From Choanephora cucurbitarum (taxonomy: Eukaryota; Mucoromycota; Mucoromycetes; Mucorales; Choanephoraceae), in the NCBI GenBank assembly GCA_025331435.1, contig JAIWNI010000065.1:62001-126000 (forward strand): a DNA stretch of 64,000 nt, in the 5' to 3' direction. The notes under the pieces were generated by a model. It was not told the origin of the DNA. It worked only from the letters and a program-made list of their open reading frames with translations, and did no database searches. Below, one piece after another: positions 1 through 12,871 of the stretch (position 1 is its first letter; each line of letters starts with the position of its first letter). The translations under genes and the position numbers were made by a program.

Positions 1-3000
1 CACTTGAAATGAGGCTTGCAAACCATGACAGGACAGATTCTTGACTACTTTAATCGTTGGCTAACCAGAGTAAGAGATTTTTCCAGGTAAGATGAGGCAG
101 TCTTGCACCAAGTAAGTGTTGTTTCTTGTTGGCTCATACCTATACGAACAAGAAAAAAAAAGTCAATCAAACGAACAAAGTCAAAAGTTTATCAGTACTT
201 ACTTTAACATAGACGTGTTTCCTGACTTGAGTTCTTGACATTTTTTTTCTTTTAACCAGAGTCTTTGACTATTTTTTGGCTTGAATTTTTGACTTTTTTT
301 TTTTTCTGAGAGTTCATGACATTTTTTTTTCTGAGAGTTCTTGACATTTTTTTTGACCAGAGTTTTTGACCAGAGTTTTTGACCAGAGTTTTTGACTTGT
401 TGTTTTGGTTTGTGTATGAAAATAAGATAGACTGAAAGAGAGATAAAGAAGAGAAGAAAAAAAAAAGAGAAAAGGAGCATGAGAAAAACTCACGTACTTA
501 AGAAAAAAAAAAGATAGGGGTATTGGTTAGTTGATCAAAGGAAAAGACTGATCCCATGGTGATTTCAGCTGACTTGTGTCACCATGATTCTTTCTTTTAC
601 CTTCACCTCTCTAAAAACTATTTTCTTTCATTTTGTATGAATCCTATATTCTTTGTCGTTTTGTAGAAGGTGTAAACTGTGTATTCTATATGGCAACTGC
701 TAGAATCTTTGACGGCCACACTCCACCTCGGTTTACTAACTCGTCTCTCCCTCCCCCCCCAACCGCGGCACTATCGCCTAAAAAGGTATCTCTCGAAGGG
801 TCTCTAAGGATCGTTTGTTTGTATTATTACATAAGGATTACACTTTACTGACATTAAAAAAGAATACTACTGCTATCTATACCCTTGAACCTCTTTTCTA
901 CCTACTAGAAACTTTATCCTCAGGCAATTCAGTTCTGGACATACGCTCGAATTTACTCCTGTGTCTACAAAGTGATAAAGTACATCTACTATTGCTAAAG
1001 ATAACTAACTATTCGATTTTTCTAGAATTGGTCATTTATTGTTTAGATCCCATGAAAATTGATTTTTCATGTGATTTGCTTTTCACTTTTAAAGCTCCAT
1101 GTTATCTATTGCCTAGACCCGATTTCAATACTATCGCCTATCTCTCTCTCCTTTTTAGTACAGCGATTTTTATTTTTTTGCAATATAGATAGTACAAAGA
1201 TAAAACTCTATTATGATTTTAGGTTTACAATACCCATTATACTTTCCTTTTATATCAAATTGGGCAAACACATGAACTGCATGCCGTATGCATTATGATG
1301 CAGATACATGATAATGAACGGTCTTGTATCATATCTGACTCTCTTCACCTCGATAGTTCTTTTTTTTTCTTTTTTTAGGGAAAGATACTGAGTTCTGATT
1401 GGCTCAAGAAACAGGACCCAGCAAAAAAAAAATACGGATACTGCTTTTGAATGGTTTATGCTGATTTATTGTTCATGAATACAATGAAAATAGCGTCCTT
1501 ACCATGCCAATTCTATGATTGCTAGTTATTAAAGAAAGCAAAAGATCAAAGATAAAATAGTGGTGTCGATATGAAAAAGAAGTAACAAGATTATTGACAT
1601 TTGACAGCTGCATTCATAAAAAAAAAAAAGAGTGTGCCTAAAAAAAAGCGTACCTAAAAAAAAAGCGTGTTTTGATTTTTGGAGAAATCCAAGATTGGCA
1701 GAGAAAAAAGAAGAGCGATTTTCGCATCGCGCCTTTTTTTTTCCTCATGCAAAGAGCGTGTCTTTTTTCTTTTAGAAAAAGAAAAAAAAAGGCCAAAGAT
1801 TGATTACCCTTTTTTTTTTTCTGACTACTCAAGATAAAGGGAAATAAAAAGTGATGATAATCATAAAGTTATCTGACTATCAAACAAATGTCTGAAAGTT
1901 AAAGAGGAGTTTGGCTGTCAAAATAAAGTTGGCATTAATATACATTCCCTCTGCCTTCTTTTTTCCTTTTCCTTTACATCAAGCATACACTAGAACAAGA
2001 TAATGATGCTAAACTCTGATTGGATAACTACTTTAGCCTTCTTTTTTTTTTTTGGCATTTATAACATGCGCGTTAAAATCTTTTTTTTCTTTTTTCTTTA
2101 GACAAAAAAGAATCAATTCATTTCTTAGCAAAGCATCACTTCAATCATATCAAAAGCAAGTATCCAAACACTCTTCTTTAAACGAAACGTTACTCACCAT
2201 ACTTCTTTTCTTTAGTCTAGATTCTTCCAAGCTTACCAATACATCCATTGTGAATGCGCCTACTTACTGTGTCTTTCAAGTCAAGTCTCTTCTACTTTGG
2301 TTGTCTCCTATGAACTTGTACAGGTTGAGAACAAAGGCTGATGCTGCCTTTCACACTCCAATAGGGGCGAATTACTGTCATAGGCTAGTCCCTTCTTCAG
2401 ACGACTCCTCTGTTATCGATAGACCAGGAAGTACTCATAGTAAGGAAAGGCAAACAAGCGCCCTGGTCTGATAGCAATCCATGTGTGAGTACTTTGGGGT
2501 TGTGGATAGGGAAGTAGGTGCAGACATACTTGTACAATTCCCGTTAGCTGACTGATAAGTGTTTACCAGGAAGTGAGAAAGTGCGAACAGAACTAAGCTT
2601 ATTTTCTTTTAACAAGGAAAAAAGGCTTATCCTCTGCGTTCTCCTCCTTGTCTCGTCTGCCATGTGTCTCCGCTACTGATGAACATCTCAAACTCTGTCT
2701 AGAACTTTCTATTTCTCGGTCCATGGCTACCTCTACTGCGTCTCTACTGCGTCTTTACTGTGTCTCTACTGTGTCTCTACTGTGTCTCTACTGTGTCTCT
2801 ACTGTGTCTCTACTGTGTCTCTACTGTGTCTCTACTGTGTCTCTACAAGCTATTTTTACTGTGTCTCTACAAGCTATTTTTACTGCGTCTCTATCCAAGC
2901 TACCTCTCTTGCCTACTGTTTCTGCTACTATTATGTCCAGCTACTATTACTGTATTATTCTCTTATAACTGTATCCATTAATCACTTATTCTTATTGTGT

Positions 3001-3323
3001 CTATATCAATTATTTCATTTAAACTGTCACCATCTTCATTACTTGCCTAAACAAATAAATCGACTTCTTGCTGGCATTAAACCCTTACACAAAAATAAGC
3101 CTTTGACTTTATTCAAACTAAACAATGAAACCAGAGAATGGTAAAATAGTGACCTTTGAGATGCTACATATCATATCAACCCCATTCCTTTTGATCTACA
3201 TAAACCAAAGCATTCATAGTTATCTTTTTGCTTAGACACGTACTTCAAAATGCTCACAACTCGGAAAAAAACTTATCATCTCAACAACAGTCATGACTTG
3301 CAAAATAAGCAACTAATTATCAC
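1..3323. repeat. Long dispersed repeat D, copy D1 (left end runs off the window)
   Basis: This block recurs in the same orientation at 26437-29664 with very few substitutions; most differences are length changes in homopolymers and short tandem repeats. It has no convincing long ORF. It contains stacked GACCAGAGTTTTT and CTGAGAGTTC-type tandem units (about 230-400), a C-run near 750, A/T homopolymer clusters (1600-1830) and an 11-bp minisatellite (about 2740-2850). The shared sequence stops abruptly at TTATCAC (3323). The left boundary cannot be fixed because the window starts inside or exactly at it. I infer a mobile or segmentally duplicated non-coding element; no transposase, reverse transcriptase or clear terminal structure is visible. 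Confidence 0.9.
2740..2860. repeat. 11-bp minisatellite (TCTACTGTGTC) in repeat D1
   Basis: About ten head-to-tail copies of TCTACTGTGTC or close variants (TCTACTGCGTC at the left edge). The sister array in D2 (about 29105-29190) has clearly fewer copies. Because the unit is 11 bp, all three forward frames stay open with a rotated CLYCVSTVSL-like peptide, which explains the short ORFs here; they are not genes. Confidence 0.9.
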
Positions 3324-3355
3324 GCTATCACGACAGCAATTCAGCAGAGTACAGT

Positions 3356-6341
3356 GTGATAGATAACGCATACCTAGGCTATTCTAGCTATGATGGGGCC
3401 TTTGTGAAAGCCACTTTCAACGTCACTGTTCTTAGCCTGAATAAAATCCAATCAAGCTTTCCCTATTTCCATTACACTATAGATATCACCAGTATGTTTG
3501 TAAAGGCAAGAGATTATTCTGTCTATAGCATCTCTATTTCGAATGATGGCAAATGTCCCTCTCCCTCTCTTGCTTTGATCCAAACATTAAACACAAGTAC
3601 GATGCCCTTTACAAGATGGAGAGAGACAGAACAGTTAAACGAATCAAGCTTACAGGAGAGGTAACTGATGTTTCAGGCTATGGTGCGTCTTTTGATGATG
3701 GCGAATTTGCGATGATCAATCTGGAATGGATATATGTGTTTAGCTTAGGTTACATTATGCTGAGGCGATTCTTCTTGGGTCTAGGAATTGCAAAGTATAT
3801 TGGTTTTAATACTACTGTAAGCAATTTGAAGTCTCAGCAGCAAATCTGCATATTCAATCTTGAATTAGCAAGTTCCTTTTCAATAATACCAAATAAATCA
3901 ACTAGCTGGGGTTATTGGTCTGGCTTGTTCCAAGATCAAGAGAAGACTCATTCAATTATCTGAATGTGGCCATTTCTCACAGCTGTTTGTGATAGTAGAC
4001 AGCTTGAATAATCGTATCAAGTTGATGCATATAGCATTGTTTACAGAAGAAGTCAAATACAACGTCACTGTTAGACCCGAAAGCAACAAAGTAGTACTTG
4101 CTAGCTTTATAAATGAATCCGTGGAAGACTTATTACCCTCTGAGTACAATCAAAATACCAACCTTATTGATGACTCGAGGCTTTCATCAGATCATCGATA
4201 TCTTATCATGACTAGTCTTTTTGACCGGCGCAATGTTTACATCAAAGTGTGAAGCTATTGAATTAGAAGCTATGTCTATTCAGAGCTATTGGGTGTTGGG
4301 TTGGTTTTTTTCATTAAGCCTTTGAATGTGCCACAACATGAGGACACAACTGCTGCAGCTGATCGCATTGCCAAAGCATATTGTCTCGCACACATAGGGC
4401 ATACGCCAAATCTGACTGTTGTATGCAATCCAATCAAGTTGAAGAGAAATGAAATCAACTGCAGCGAAATCAAAAGAGTCCAGTCATTTTTCTCAGCTTG
4501 ATCTTTCATTGAATTCTGGAAAGCAAGACGTAAACAAGACATCAGTCAGTCTCGAAGGGAAATCCTTTTCTGTCTGACTATGGAAGATGACAGTGAGTTC
4601 TTTCTTTGTTTCCTTCCATATGATTTGACTTGTGTCATCAGCACAAACTCAAGCTGTGTCGAAATCAGTCACTACTTTTCAGATGACGATGATCCATCAA
4701 TCCAAGGCTACAGAGATATGATGGACAAGCACTGAGAAAGAATCGATGGATTTGTGTATGAAAAGCAGTTTATACAGCCTCGAAGTTATCCTGAAACGAA
4801 CAGTCTCAGACTAGATTACAAGCACAATGACCCCACTGAATTCATTCGGCTATTTCAAGACGTCCTAAGCCACCATGTTATCTTGAATTTACAATGTACC
4901 AATATCCATAGAAAGAGAGAGAAATACAAGAATACTATGTTTGGCTAGAACTAGAGAAACTTAGAGAGTAGTGGAACGTTATTTGTATGTATTAGGGGGG
5001 GGGGAAAGACGAAATGAGGAGAGTAGCAATTCAGCAAACATGAGATGTTCCGAAGAGACAGAGCATGGTCAGCGCACAATGTCCAGACAAGAAACCTATA
5101 AACGAACCGATACTACACTGATCAGGAGACGCTTCAATAACGTCAATACCACCCTCACCTCATCCGATAATCACTATATATCTGAAAAGGTTTGTGAATC
5201 AGTGATTTACCAACGTACTTTAGTAGACAGCAAAATTAAGTACAGGCAGAAGCCATCTTTTTTTTTTCTGAGGGTATCATTGTAAGCAGTTGTTTTTGTT
5301 TAAGAAGTAAAGGATTGTCTAGTTACAACCCCCCCCTATTTTTAAGAGTTCTAAAAGTATCTTTTATAGCGTTCTTGAGGGAATAGATGGACCAACATCC
5401 TATTATTTTCAGACGTCAAGTGGTACAGATATGCTAGCCAGGTTCGCATCTCATCCAAGAACAAGGCTACTGTTGCTGGAAATCATCAAAAAAAAAACAA
5501 GATGTCAACATTCATCTAGTGGGTGATTGTGACCAAGATGCAAAAGAGAGTCAGCAGTGTTCTCGAAATCCTTTGGTGATTTTGATTGATGCAGATGACT
5601 TTGACCTGTACAAACTGCTTCTCAATAGAGTTCTTTTGGACTCTTTTGATATAAAAGGTGTGCTTATATCACATTGTAGTACTGAAGCAATCATAGAGCT
5701 TCAAAGGCGAGGCAAGAGAGTTAATCATAACAGCTGATGGCATGGAGCTAGCATTGCAATTTCTTCTTTTTTTTTGTTAGAATTAGTTCTAGAGACTATC
5801 AATAGTTTTGACTATGTTTCAGCAGGCCAACACTTTTGGTAACCATTAGAGTCTTTGTTCTTCTTTTACGATCGTAGCGGCTATCACAGCAAGAAGCTAG
5901 TTCAGAGCGATAGCGTCTTTCAAGCTATTTTTCGCAGTCGAAGAAGCAAACTATCATTCATCCAAGATAGCTCAGTCCTTTCATTCCTTATGGACCTACA
6001 AACAACATCTTCTCCTCAAAACAAAAGCCATATTCAACTATTCAGATGGATTGCTAGCCGGTGTTGATTTCTATAGACGACATAGTTTGAGAATATGCAT
6101 TGTCCCCTTGACTTGCCTGAGTCATTATCCTAATGTTGATTTAGATCTGCATCAATTGTTGTTGTCTGGTAGATATAACTCTCAGTTCTCCTTCAGTAAA
6201 AGTAGAAAAGCAGTCGAAGAGTTGGATATATATACTGATACCGCAGACTCTTCTGATCCTTCTGCAGATCCCAATGTTGCCTTTTCAGACGGTGCATCCA
6301 ATGACTTTGTTGAATTCTTTAAATCCTTCGAGAGTGTCTAA
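3356..6341 (+). pseudogene. Cluster of broken ORFs, probable decayed gene or element of unknown family
   Basis: Immediately right of repeat D1 are several plus-strand coding-like pieces of roughly 70-140 residues in changing frames (about 3356-3664, 3553-3963, 3989-4252, 4289-4501, 4754-4948, 5519-5737, 6051-6341). Their composition looks protein-like (for example LTGEVTDVSGYGASFDDGEF near 3660, LVILIDADDFDLYKLL near 5570, an acidic DSSDPSADPNV tail near 6250), but stops and frame changes separate them and not all junctions have credible splice sites. I do not recognise the family. It could be one decayed multi-exon gene, or a transposon-encoded protein. Polarity is consistent over 3 kb, which favours one ancestral gene. 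Confidence 0.4.
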
Positions 6342-7270
6342 TTCTTTATCTATGGTATTTGGGATCCAGTCACTAGCGTTAATACTGCAGACAATGTGAT
6401 GGCTGCTATTTTGTTAATAGCGTTTTCGTTCATTGTTCTGATGCTCTTTTTTGATATTGTGATGTAAGTCAGCTTGGTATCCTAGAGAACGGGGCTCAAT
6501 GAATGTACATGTAGTGGTTTCATGTCGGCATCAATAGAGGAAATAATACCAAGGAAAGAGAGCATGGTCGGTGAAAGATAAAGCTTGCTTTAGTAGCAAA
6601 AGCCAGACCTTCCGTTCTAGACTTATACTGTAACTTGATTCTAGGCTTATTTATTATAGCAGTAGGTATACAAACGAATACAAAGACTGGTAAGCTAAAT
6701 TGAGCGTTCTGTTTAGATGTCGTCATGGGGATTGAGCAATATTGGTGCTTTGAGTCAAACAATGTGTGCTTTAAACATATGTTTTATGTGGCAAATGATA
6801 AAGAGATAGAGAATCAACAGAGAAGACTTCAAGAGGAAAGCAAGTACTTGATCCAACTCTATGATAGACTCTAACACCATGGCAAACGATCACCTATTGT
6901 TAGACCCTTTTTCGCAAATGACTATTGATTTTGTATCACATCAACATACAGTAACGGGTCAATTTAAGGTTATATAGTTTGAGGGCATGATGGCTTTAGA
7001 TGTCTGCCAGTCTTTCCTGTCATAAAGACCACTAAAGTCATACTTGATTATGAAAGAGTAACTAGAAATCAAATACTCTTAAACAAAGTAGAGCAAACAT
7101 GACTGTAGATTAGGTTAACTCAGCACAACCAGCTTGTAATATTACTGCATGCAACGGTGGAATAACTTCGTGTTGGGCCTGTATAAATACAAGGCGTGAT
7201 ACAATAGTCTTCCATAACCTTTCTGCTATGACTCATTTCAGTCACAACTTAATGTTGCCAAGCTTGAACC
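6342..7270. other. Intergenic, no gene seen
   Basis: AT-rich sequence without a supported ORF, RNA gene or clear repeat. It separates the decayed ORF cluster from repeat copy B1. Confidence 0.5.
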
Positions 7271-8152
7271 TTACTAGGCTTGAGTTGTCATATATGCCTT
7301 TATCGTCCTATCTGCTTCAGTGAAAAGCAAATGAGATGTAAAAAAATTAGAGAGCGAGAAAGATTGAATGAAGAGATATCTAGTCAGTCAAATGAGAAAG
7401 GCCAACTAGTGAAAGAGGAAGAACATTGCTGAGATTGGATGTGTGCTATTCATGTCCGTCATGCATTGGCTAGGAATTATTCATTACCTATGCTGGGAAA
7501 GTGGTACCATAAATGCTTATCACGATTATATTTGTGAAAGAAGAAGAAGAAGAAATAAAGAGTGTCTGTATGCACTCAGACATAAGGACAAACACAAAAT
7601 CTTAGCTGGTCTGATTTAATTCATGCACATCTGCTGTATCTTTTTCTGGAGGTTCTTCCGAACCTATTTCTGTACCTGATTTTTTATTTCATGGTCGTCG
7701 TCGTAATGATAGTAGTCTTGGTGTTCTTGGTGCTTAAAGTATCGTAAAATGCATTACCCAGCATATTCCAAACAAGACACAAGTCCTGTGTTATGTCGCT
7801 CTACTTAGTTTATATACTGACATACAATCCGTGTATTGGATAAAAGTCTTCCTTTGATTTTGTTTAACCCTCTTGACTTAGCAGATTAATTAGTGATGGT
7901 GCTATAGGAAACGATGAGGACATATCCTAAGCATGAACAGTGAGGGGGCGATGTGAATGACACAGTCGCTCATAATAGCAACAGTAACAGCAACATTAGA
8001 AAGAGGGGGGTACACCATCAGGTGAAAGAGGCTTTCAAAGGTGCAGATTTAAGCGGAGAGGTAGAATCCCATTATGATTTTCTGTCATCCAACTTGTTCC
8101 GCTTTATTTATCTACGTTGGCTTTCCAAAGCCAAGAATTGAAATCATCTCTT
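7271..8152 (+). repeat. Interspersed repeat B, copy B1, with relic of a secreted-protein gene
   Basis: Shares most of its length with the inverted copy B3 (30911-31811) and its right part with B2 (22560-23020). At about 7645-7737 it carries a remnant of the 3' coding end seen intact in B2: a GGSS start, an Arg triplet, DSSLGVLGA and TAA, with a TGA upstream in the same frame near 7612. A second coding-like stretch (7953-8141, with AFKGADLSGEVESHYDFL) is conserved in all three copies but is closed by different stops in each. I infer a degenerate member of a small dispersed family. Confidence 0.8.
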
Positions 8153-9919
8153 AGTATGATCAGTATGAGATTGCAGTCATCTAACTTGAAAATTGCTTCC
8201 AGCGCTAAAATGCCATTCGATTTAAGAGTATGCTCAATATAAGAATGCATTTTTCAAGAATAAGCACACTCTTAAATGAAACGACTATTGTATCTCAATT
8301 CATTTTGAAAGAGCCTAATGCGAAGCTTCATTGTGGAAGTTACTGACTTTATACGGAATCCTTGTTCATATACACTTTCAAAGTTATATAAGCTATTTGA
8401 TTTTCCCATGTTTTCAATTTTAGAATTTGATTATGCTTGGACAATCTCATTAAACTCTCCTGGTATACAACATGCATCTGATAAATATTTAAATAACGTC
8501 CTGTTTCTTCTTTTTCTCCTCTAATCTGTTCTAATTCATTCGGAGACCTTGCTCTATTGTTGTTCTTTCCATATGTACATCTCAATGAAAAAAAAGCAAG
8601 GCATTTCACATTCTGTCGTTGATATCTTGTGATAAACCAACTTGCTGTCTTAGGTAAAAACTGAGTTTTCTGGGGCAATGTCCTACAGTATGGCCCTACA
8701 AGGCACATTCTATTTAGATAACACCTATACTATGGTACTGTAGTTGTCTGCTAATGTACTACAGTAACCGTCCTCTGTAATCTCAAGACCTCTTTTATGT
8801 TGTTGCCAAATCAAGATAGCGAGATAACATTATTCGTGAAAAGAACAAGACGAAGCCAAACTGCTCTGCTTTAAAGGCAAAAACTCTTACTGACAAAAAT
8901 TCCAAAAGGGTTTTATATTGGCATGAGTAAACTTGCTAACTTTAGATTATGAAAATCTGCAAACAAAGTTCAAAACGATAATGTGCTGTCTCGAGCAATT
9001 GAACCTTGGAGAAAACATATCTAAAATAATTTTGATGCTATCTAAGAATCTATAAACAACTTTACTGCTGAATCATCTGCATTCCATCAAGCCGTTGAAC
9101 CTTCTTCGTAAAAGTGCTCAACTGACTCTGCTGCTGAAAAGCATTTCGAAGTCTGTACTGCCTATTTATATTTTGATCTGAGAAGGCTTTGCTGATGGAG
9201 TTAGACAGGTCATTTGATGCTAAATACAAGATGTTGCTGCCTTAAACCATCCACTCTATCAGTGATCTTTAAGCGATTATGCTCATGATCATTTCCTGTT
9301 TCCTAATTAATACTTTCGTAATTGGTAATAGACAATTGAAATTTGACAAACTAAATGGCTTTCAAATACAGAGCATCCTTCTCAGTAAATTCCGATTCCA
9401 AAAATCCTATGATCTTTTCTGCCTCTCAATACTTTTTCAACTTCCTTGCCTCTAATCATGCTGAAAATATCCCTAATCGCCACATTCACTTCTTGAACTC
9501 TGGTTTTTATTTTTTGGTGATCTACAAGCCCAGACCAAAAATTGTCGTCTCTTTAAAAACACTGTCAATAGAAGCTGTCTTTAATTTAAACAGTTCATGC
9601 ACCAAAAAAAAACACACTTCGTATGGCTTGCTACGAGTCTGCGCTAACTAAATTTATGGCTAATTTATTATTCATGCGGAGTGATGATAAAATGTTCAAT
9701 ACCCTGATGTACATGCTCTTGCTCGTGTTATTATGTGTTCGTTTGGTCCCTACTAAAAAAAAAAGAGGAAAAGCGACAAGAACTCCTCTACATTTAAATC
9801 TGAAACGTAAAAGAGGCGAGAAGACTTCACTTAAATACTTGTCTTCCGACAAGCATTTCGGTGTTTAAATGGCAGAACTCTCGATTGGCTCTTGTTTATA
9901 TATCCCTTTTTTCTTTTTT
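8153..9919. other. Intergenic / possible decayed sequence upstream of Sec15 gene
   Basis: No gene is supported. Short ORFs at 8349-8708 (-) and 9355-9651 (+) have no motif I recognise and no splice context. A TATATA-like stretch lies at about 9896-9902, just ahead of the Sec15 start. Confidence 0.5.
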
Positions 9920-12862
9920 ATGCCAACAACAGCAGCAGACGATCCAGAACTTGGGAGATTAGCTAGTTCTCTAGAAAAGACTTCAGTGAATGAGACCAGT
10001 GTATCTGCGAGTGGCTTTGAGCTTACTTTCTCAGCTACACTAGATGATGCAGAAAATTTGGAGCAGTTGGGTCCTGTCATCAAACACATTACACAGACAG
10101 GCAAGCAAACTGTCTTTTTAGATGCATTGGATGCATTGATTCGAAAGAAAGATGGTGAAATTGAACGCATGTGTAATTCACATTATCAAGTAACATACTC
10201 TTTTCTTGACTTTTATTTTTTATGTGTACTTATTTATTGCATAGGAATTTGTCCATGCTGTGGATCAACTTTTGAAAGTGAGACAAGGTTCAGTTGAACT
10301 GAAAAGAAAACTAGCTGATGTCAACCAAGCGCTTCAGTCTCGAGGTGCGCGATGGGCAGAAAAGGTTTGGAGAGGAAGTCGTTTGGTTCAGGACATTAGA
10401 CTCATTACTTATTAGAAACGTGAATTGACCAACGCTCGAAAAGTACAACAGAATGTGGATGATGCCATTGAGGCACTTCAGTCTTGTTTGGTTGTGCTTG
10501 AATCGGCTAATAAAGTGAATGATCAGCTTGAGAAGAAACGATATTATGCTGCTCTAAAGACATTGGATAGTCTCGAAAGTGATCGTTTAGGAGAGACCAC
10601 ACAGTATACATTTACAAAGATGTTAGTCCAAAGTGTACCTGTCATGCAGAATACCATCAAATCCACAGTGACTGTAGAATTAAAAGAATGGCTTGCTAGG
10701 TAATACTCCCAAAAAAAAGAAAGAAACATCATCTCATCTCAAGAACCTATAGAGTGCGTGAAATCTCTCGAGAAATAGGGTTATTGGCTATGCAACGTAT
10801 GCAGGAAAGACAAGAACGATGGAGATCAAAAACAACTGAAAATCCAAAGCTAAAGAACCTTCAGCATCACCAAGTGAATTCTGCTATTGAAATGGTTGTC
10901 AATGAAGGATTGGAGAGTGAGTAAGAAGGAAAATGGTATGATCATAAGCTTATGATGTCTATAGCAAGTATATTGGACGAGGTCAATATTGATTTCGAGC
11001 CATTATATAAATGTATTCATGTGCACGATACCTTGGGCAAACGCAATGAATTCAAAACATCCTATTCAGAAGACAGAAGAGTAAGTTCAGCAAGCAAAAG
11101 ATAGTTTATTAGGAGAACTGACCTTCTGGAATTGCGATCTATATAGGCTCAAGCCAATCTTGCCTTATCCACACCCATCAATTTACGTGATGGTAACTTG
11201 ACAACATTTGATTTCTTACTGCAAGATATTGTTGGTTTCTTTATTATTGAGCACATGATCTTGCACAATACAACCGAATTCAGAAGTCAAGCAGAAGTCG
11301 ATGGGCTATGGGAAATGGTGACAGGCAAGGTCATTCTGGTGGTCTCTGAAAGTCTCAAGGGCTGTAAAGATCCCGAGTTATTCTTGAGGATCAAGTTTTC
11401 TCTGTTGATCTTTATTCAGACACTAGAAGGCTTTGATTATTCTGTCAAACCCTTACAAGAAACACTGTTGACTCTATTCCAACGTTATTCTGAACTATTG
11501 ATTCATCAATACAGTCAAGTATTTGAAAAGGTAATGAAAAGAGATGATCGATGGATAACCAAAACTCATGTTTTATCAGATTGTTCAAGAGGATGAATGT
11601 ATGCCAATGACTGTTGAGAGTGAAGAAGAATTAAAGGAAGTAATGCAGTATACCCGGTTCCGACCAGACAGAGAATTCATCAAACGTTACGGGTAAACAA
11701 GCTCACTACAAGAAAAGTATCCCCAACTTAATTTTATATGATAGATTCCCTCTTCGCTTACCATTTTCCAAAGTATTCCCCACCTGTTGTCGTGATGTAA
11801 GTTATTTTGTACATCAATTCTATCAATTTGCAGAAGGCTTCAGTCAAACACATGGTGAAATGGACGATATCCTGAAAAAGGTAAGCTTAGTCTTTCTAAA
11901 GGATGCATCACATTAACATGATCGTAATTAGGCTGTTGACAGTCTCTTGATTCAAAAAGTCAATGCCATCTTACTTGAAAAACTTCAATCTACCAATCTC
12001 TCTCAGATTGTACAGATTATCATCAACATCGAGTACTTTGAATCCACCTGTCCTGACTTTGAGATGTTGCTGATGGAAACCCGTTCTTTCCATCGTTCAG
12101 GCCACATTCACCTTAAGGCCACCTCTACCTTCAAGGACACACGCCACAAGGCTGAAAAGCGTATCTTTGAACTCGTCAATTCAAAACTCGATGAATTTCT
12201 CGAGTTGTTTGAATATGATTGGGCAACAGAAGAAATCCAGAATCAGCCCAGTCCCAGTCTGCTTGACTTGATTACCTTCTTGACCAATGTGACCAATGCA
12301 GCCCTGCTCAATTTACCAGAGACAATCAAGAGCATGTTGTATTTTGAAGCATTGGAGCATCTGTGCCAATCGATGAAGGGACTCATGCTTCATTCGGACC
12401 AACCTTATATTACTGACATTGCCCTAAGTAACTTTGACACAGATATTCGATTCATTGAAGATTTCGTTAAAGGCTTAGGTGATCCTACTGTCATGGATAC
12501 CTTTGTTGAATTGAGACAGTTGTTGGATTTGGCTATTGTCTCATCTAATCCAGAAGAATACCTGACACCTCAGATGAGAAACAAAAACTACCATCGTCTC
12601 AATGGTCGAGATGTTGTCAGTTTATTTGAAAAGTAAGTACAGTGTGTTAATATTGAATGCCTGTCACACTCAATGGTCATATTATCTAGGATCTTGCGTA
12701 CGCCTTTACCTCCCAACACTGTCTTGGGTCAAAAGGAAAGAATGCGACGTAAAGAATTAGAGAATGTAGCTAGGTAAGTAACAACCAAAAAAAAGAAAAA
12801 ATCCATCTAATAGACCCTAATTTAGAGTGTTACGCTCTGTGCATATTGCTGCTCGAAAATAA
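9920..12862 (+). CDS. SEC15: Exocyst complex component Sec15 (EXOC6)
   Basis: About 800 residues in roughly eleven exons. Sec15 is the exocyst subunit that binds Rab/Sec4-type GTPases and brings secretory vesicles to the plasma membrane at sites of tip growth. Readable family segments are EFVHAVDQLLKVRQGSVELK in exon 2, FEPLYKCIHVHDTLGKRNEF, TCCRDVSYFVHQFYQFAEGF, and the long C-terminal helical exon at about 11932-12633 with ILLEKLQSTNLSQIVQIIIN and ending GRDVVSLFEK. Most introns are 45-70 bp with GT-AG ends; one donor is GTTTGG (10365). I chose the ATG at 9920 (MPTTAADDPE) because the in-frame ATG at 9869 would translate a TATA-like and polypyrimidine leader; 9869 stays possible. The stop lies 9 bp from the stop of the convergent TPR gene. 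Length is normal and no lesions were seen. Confidence 0.92.
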
Positions 12863-12871
12863 ACTTTTCTT

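Noticed and set aside
2648..3144. Overlapping forward ORFs rich in CLYCVSTVSL
   Set aside because: They come from the 11-bp minisatellite, which opens all three frames; not genes.
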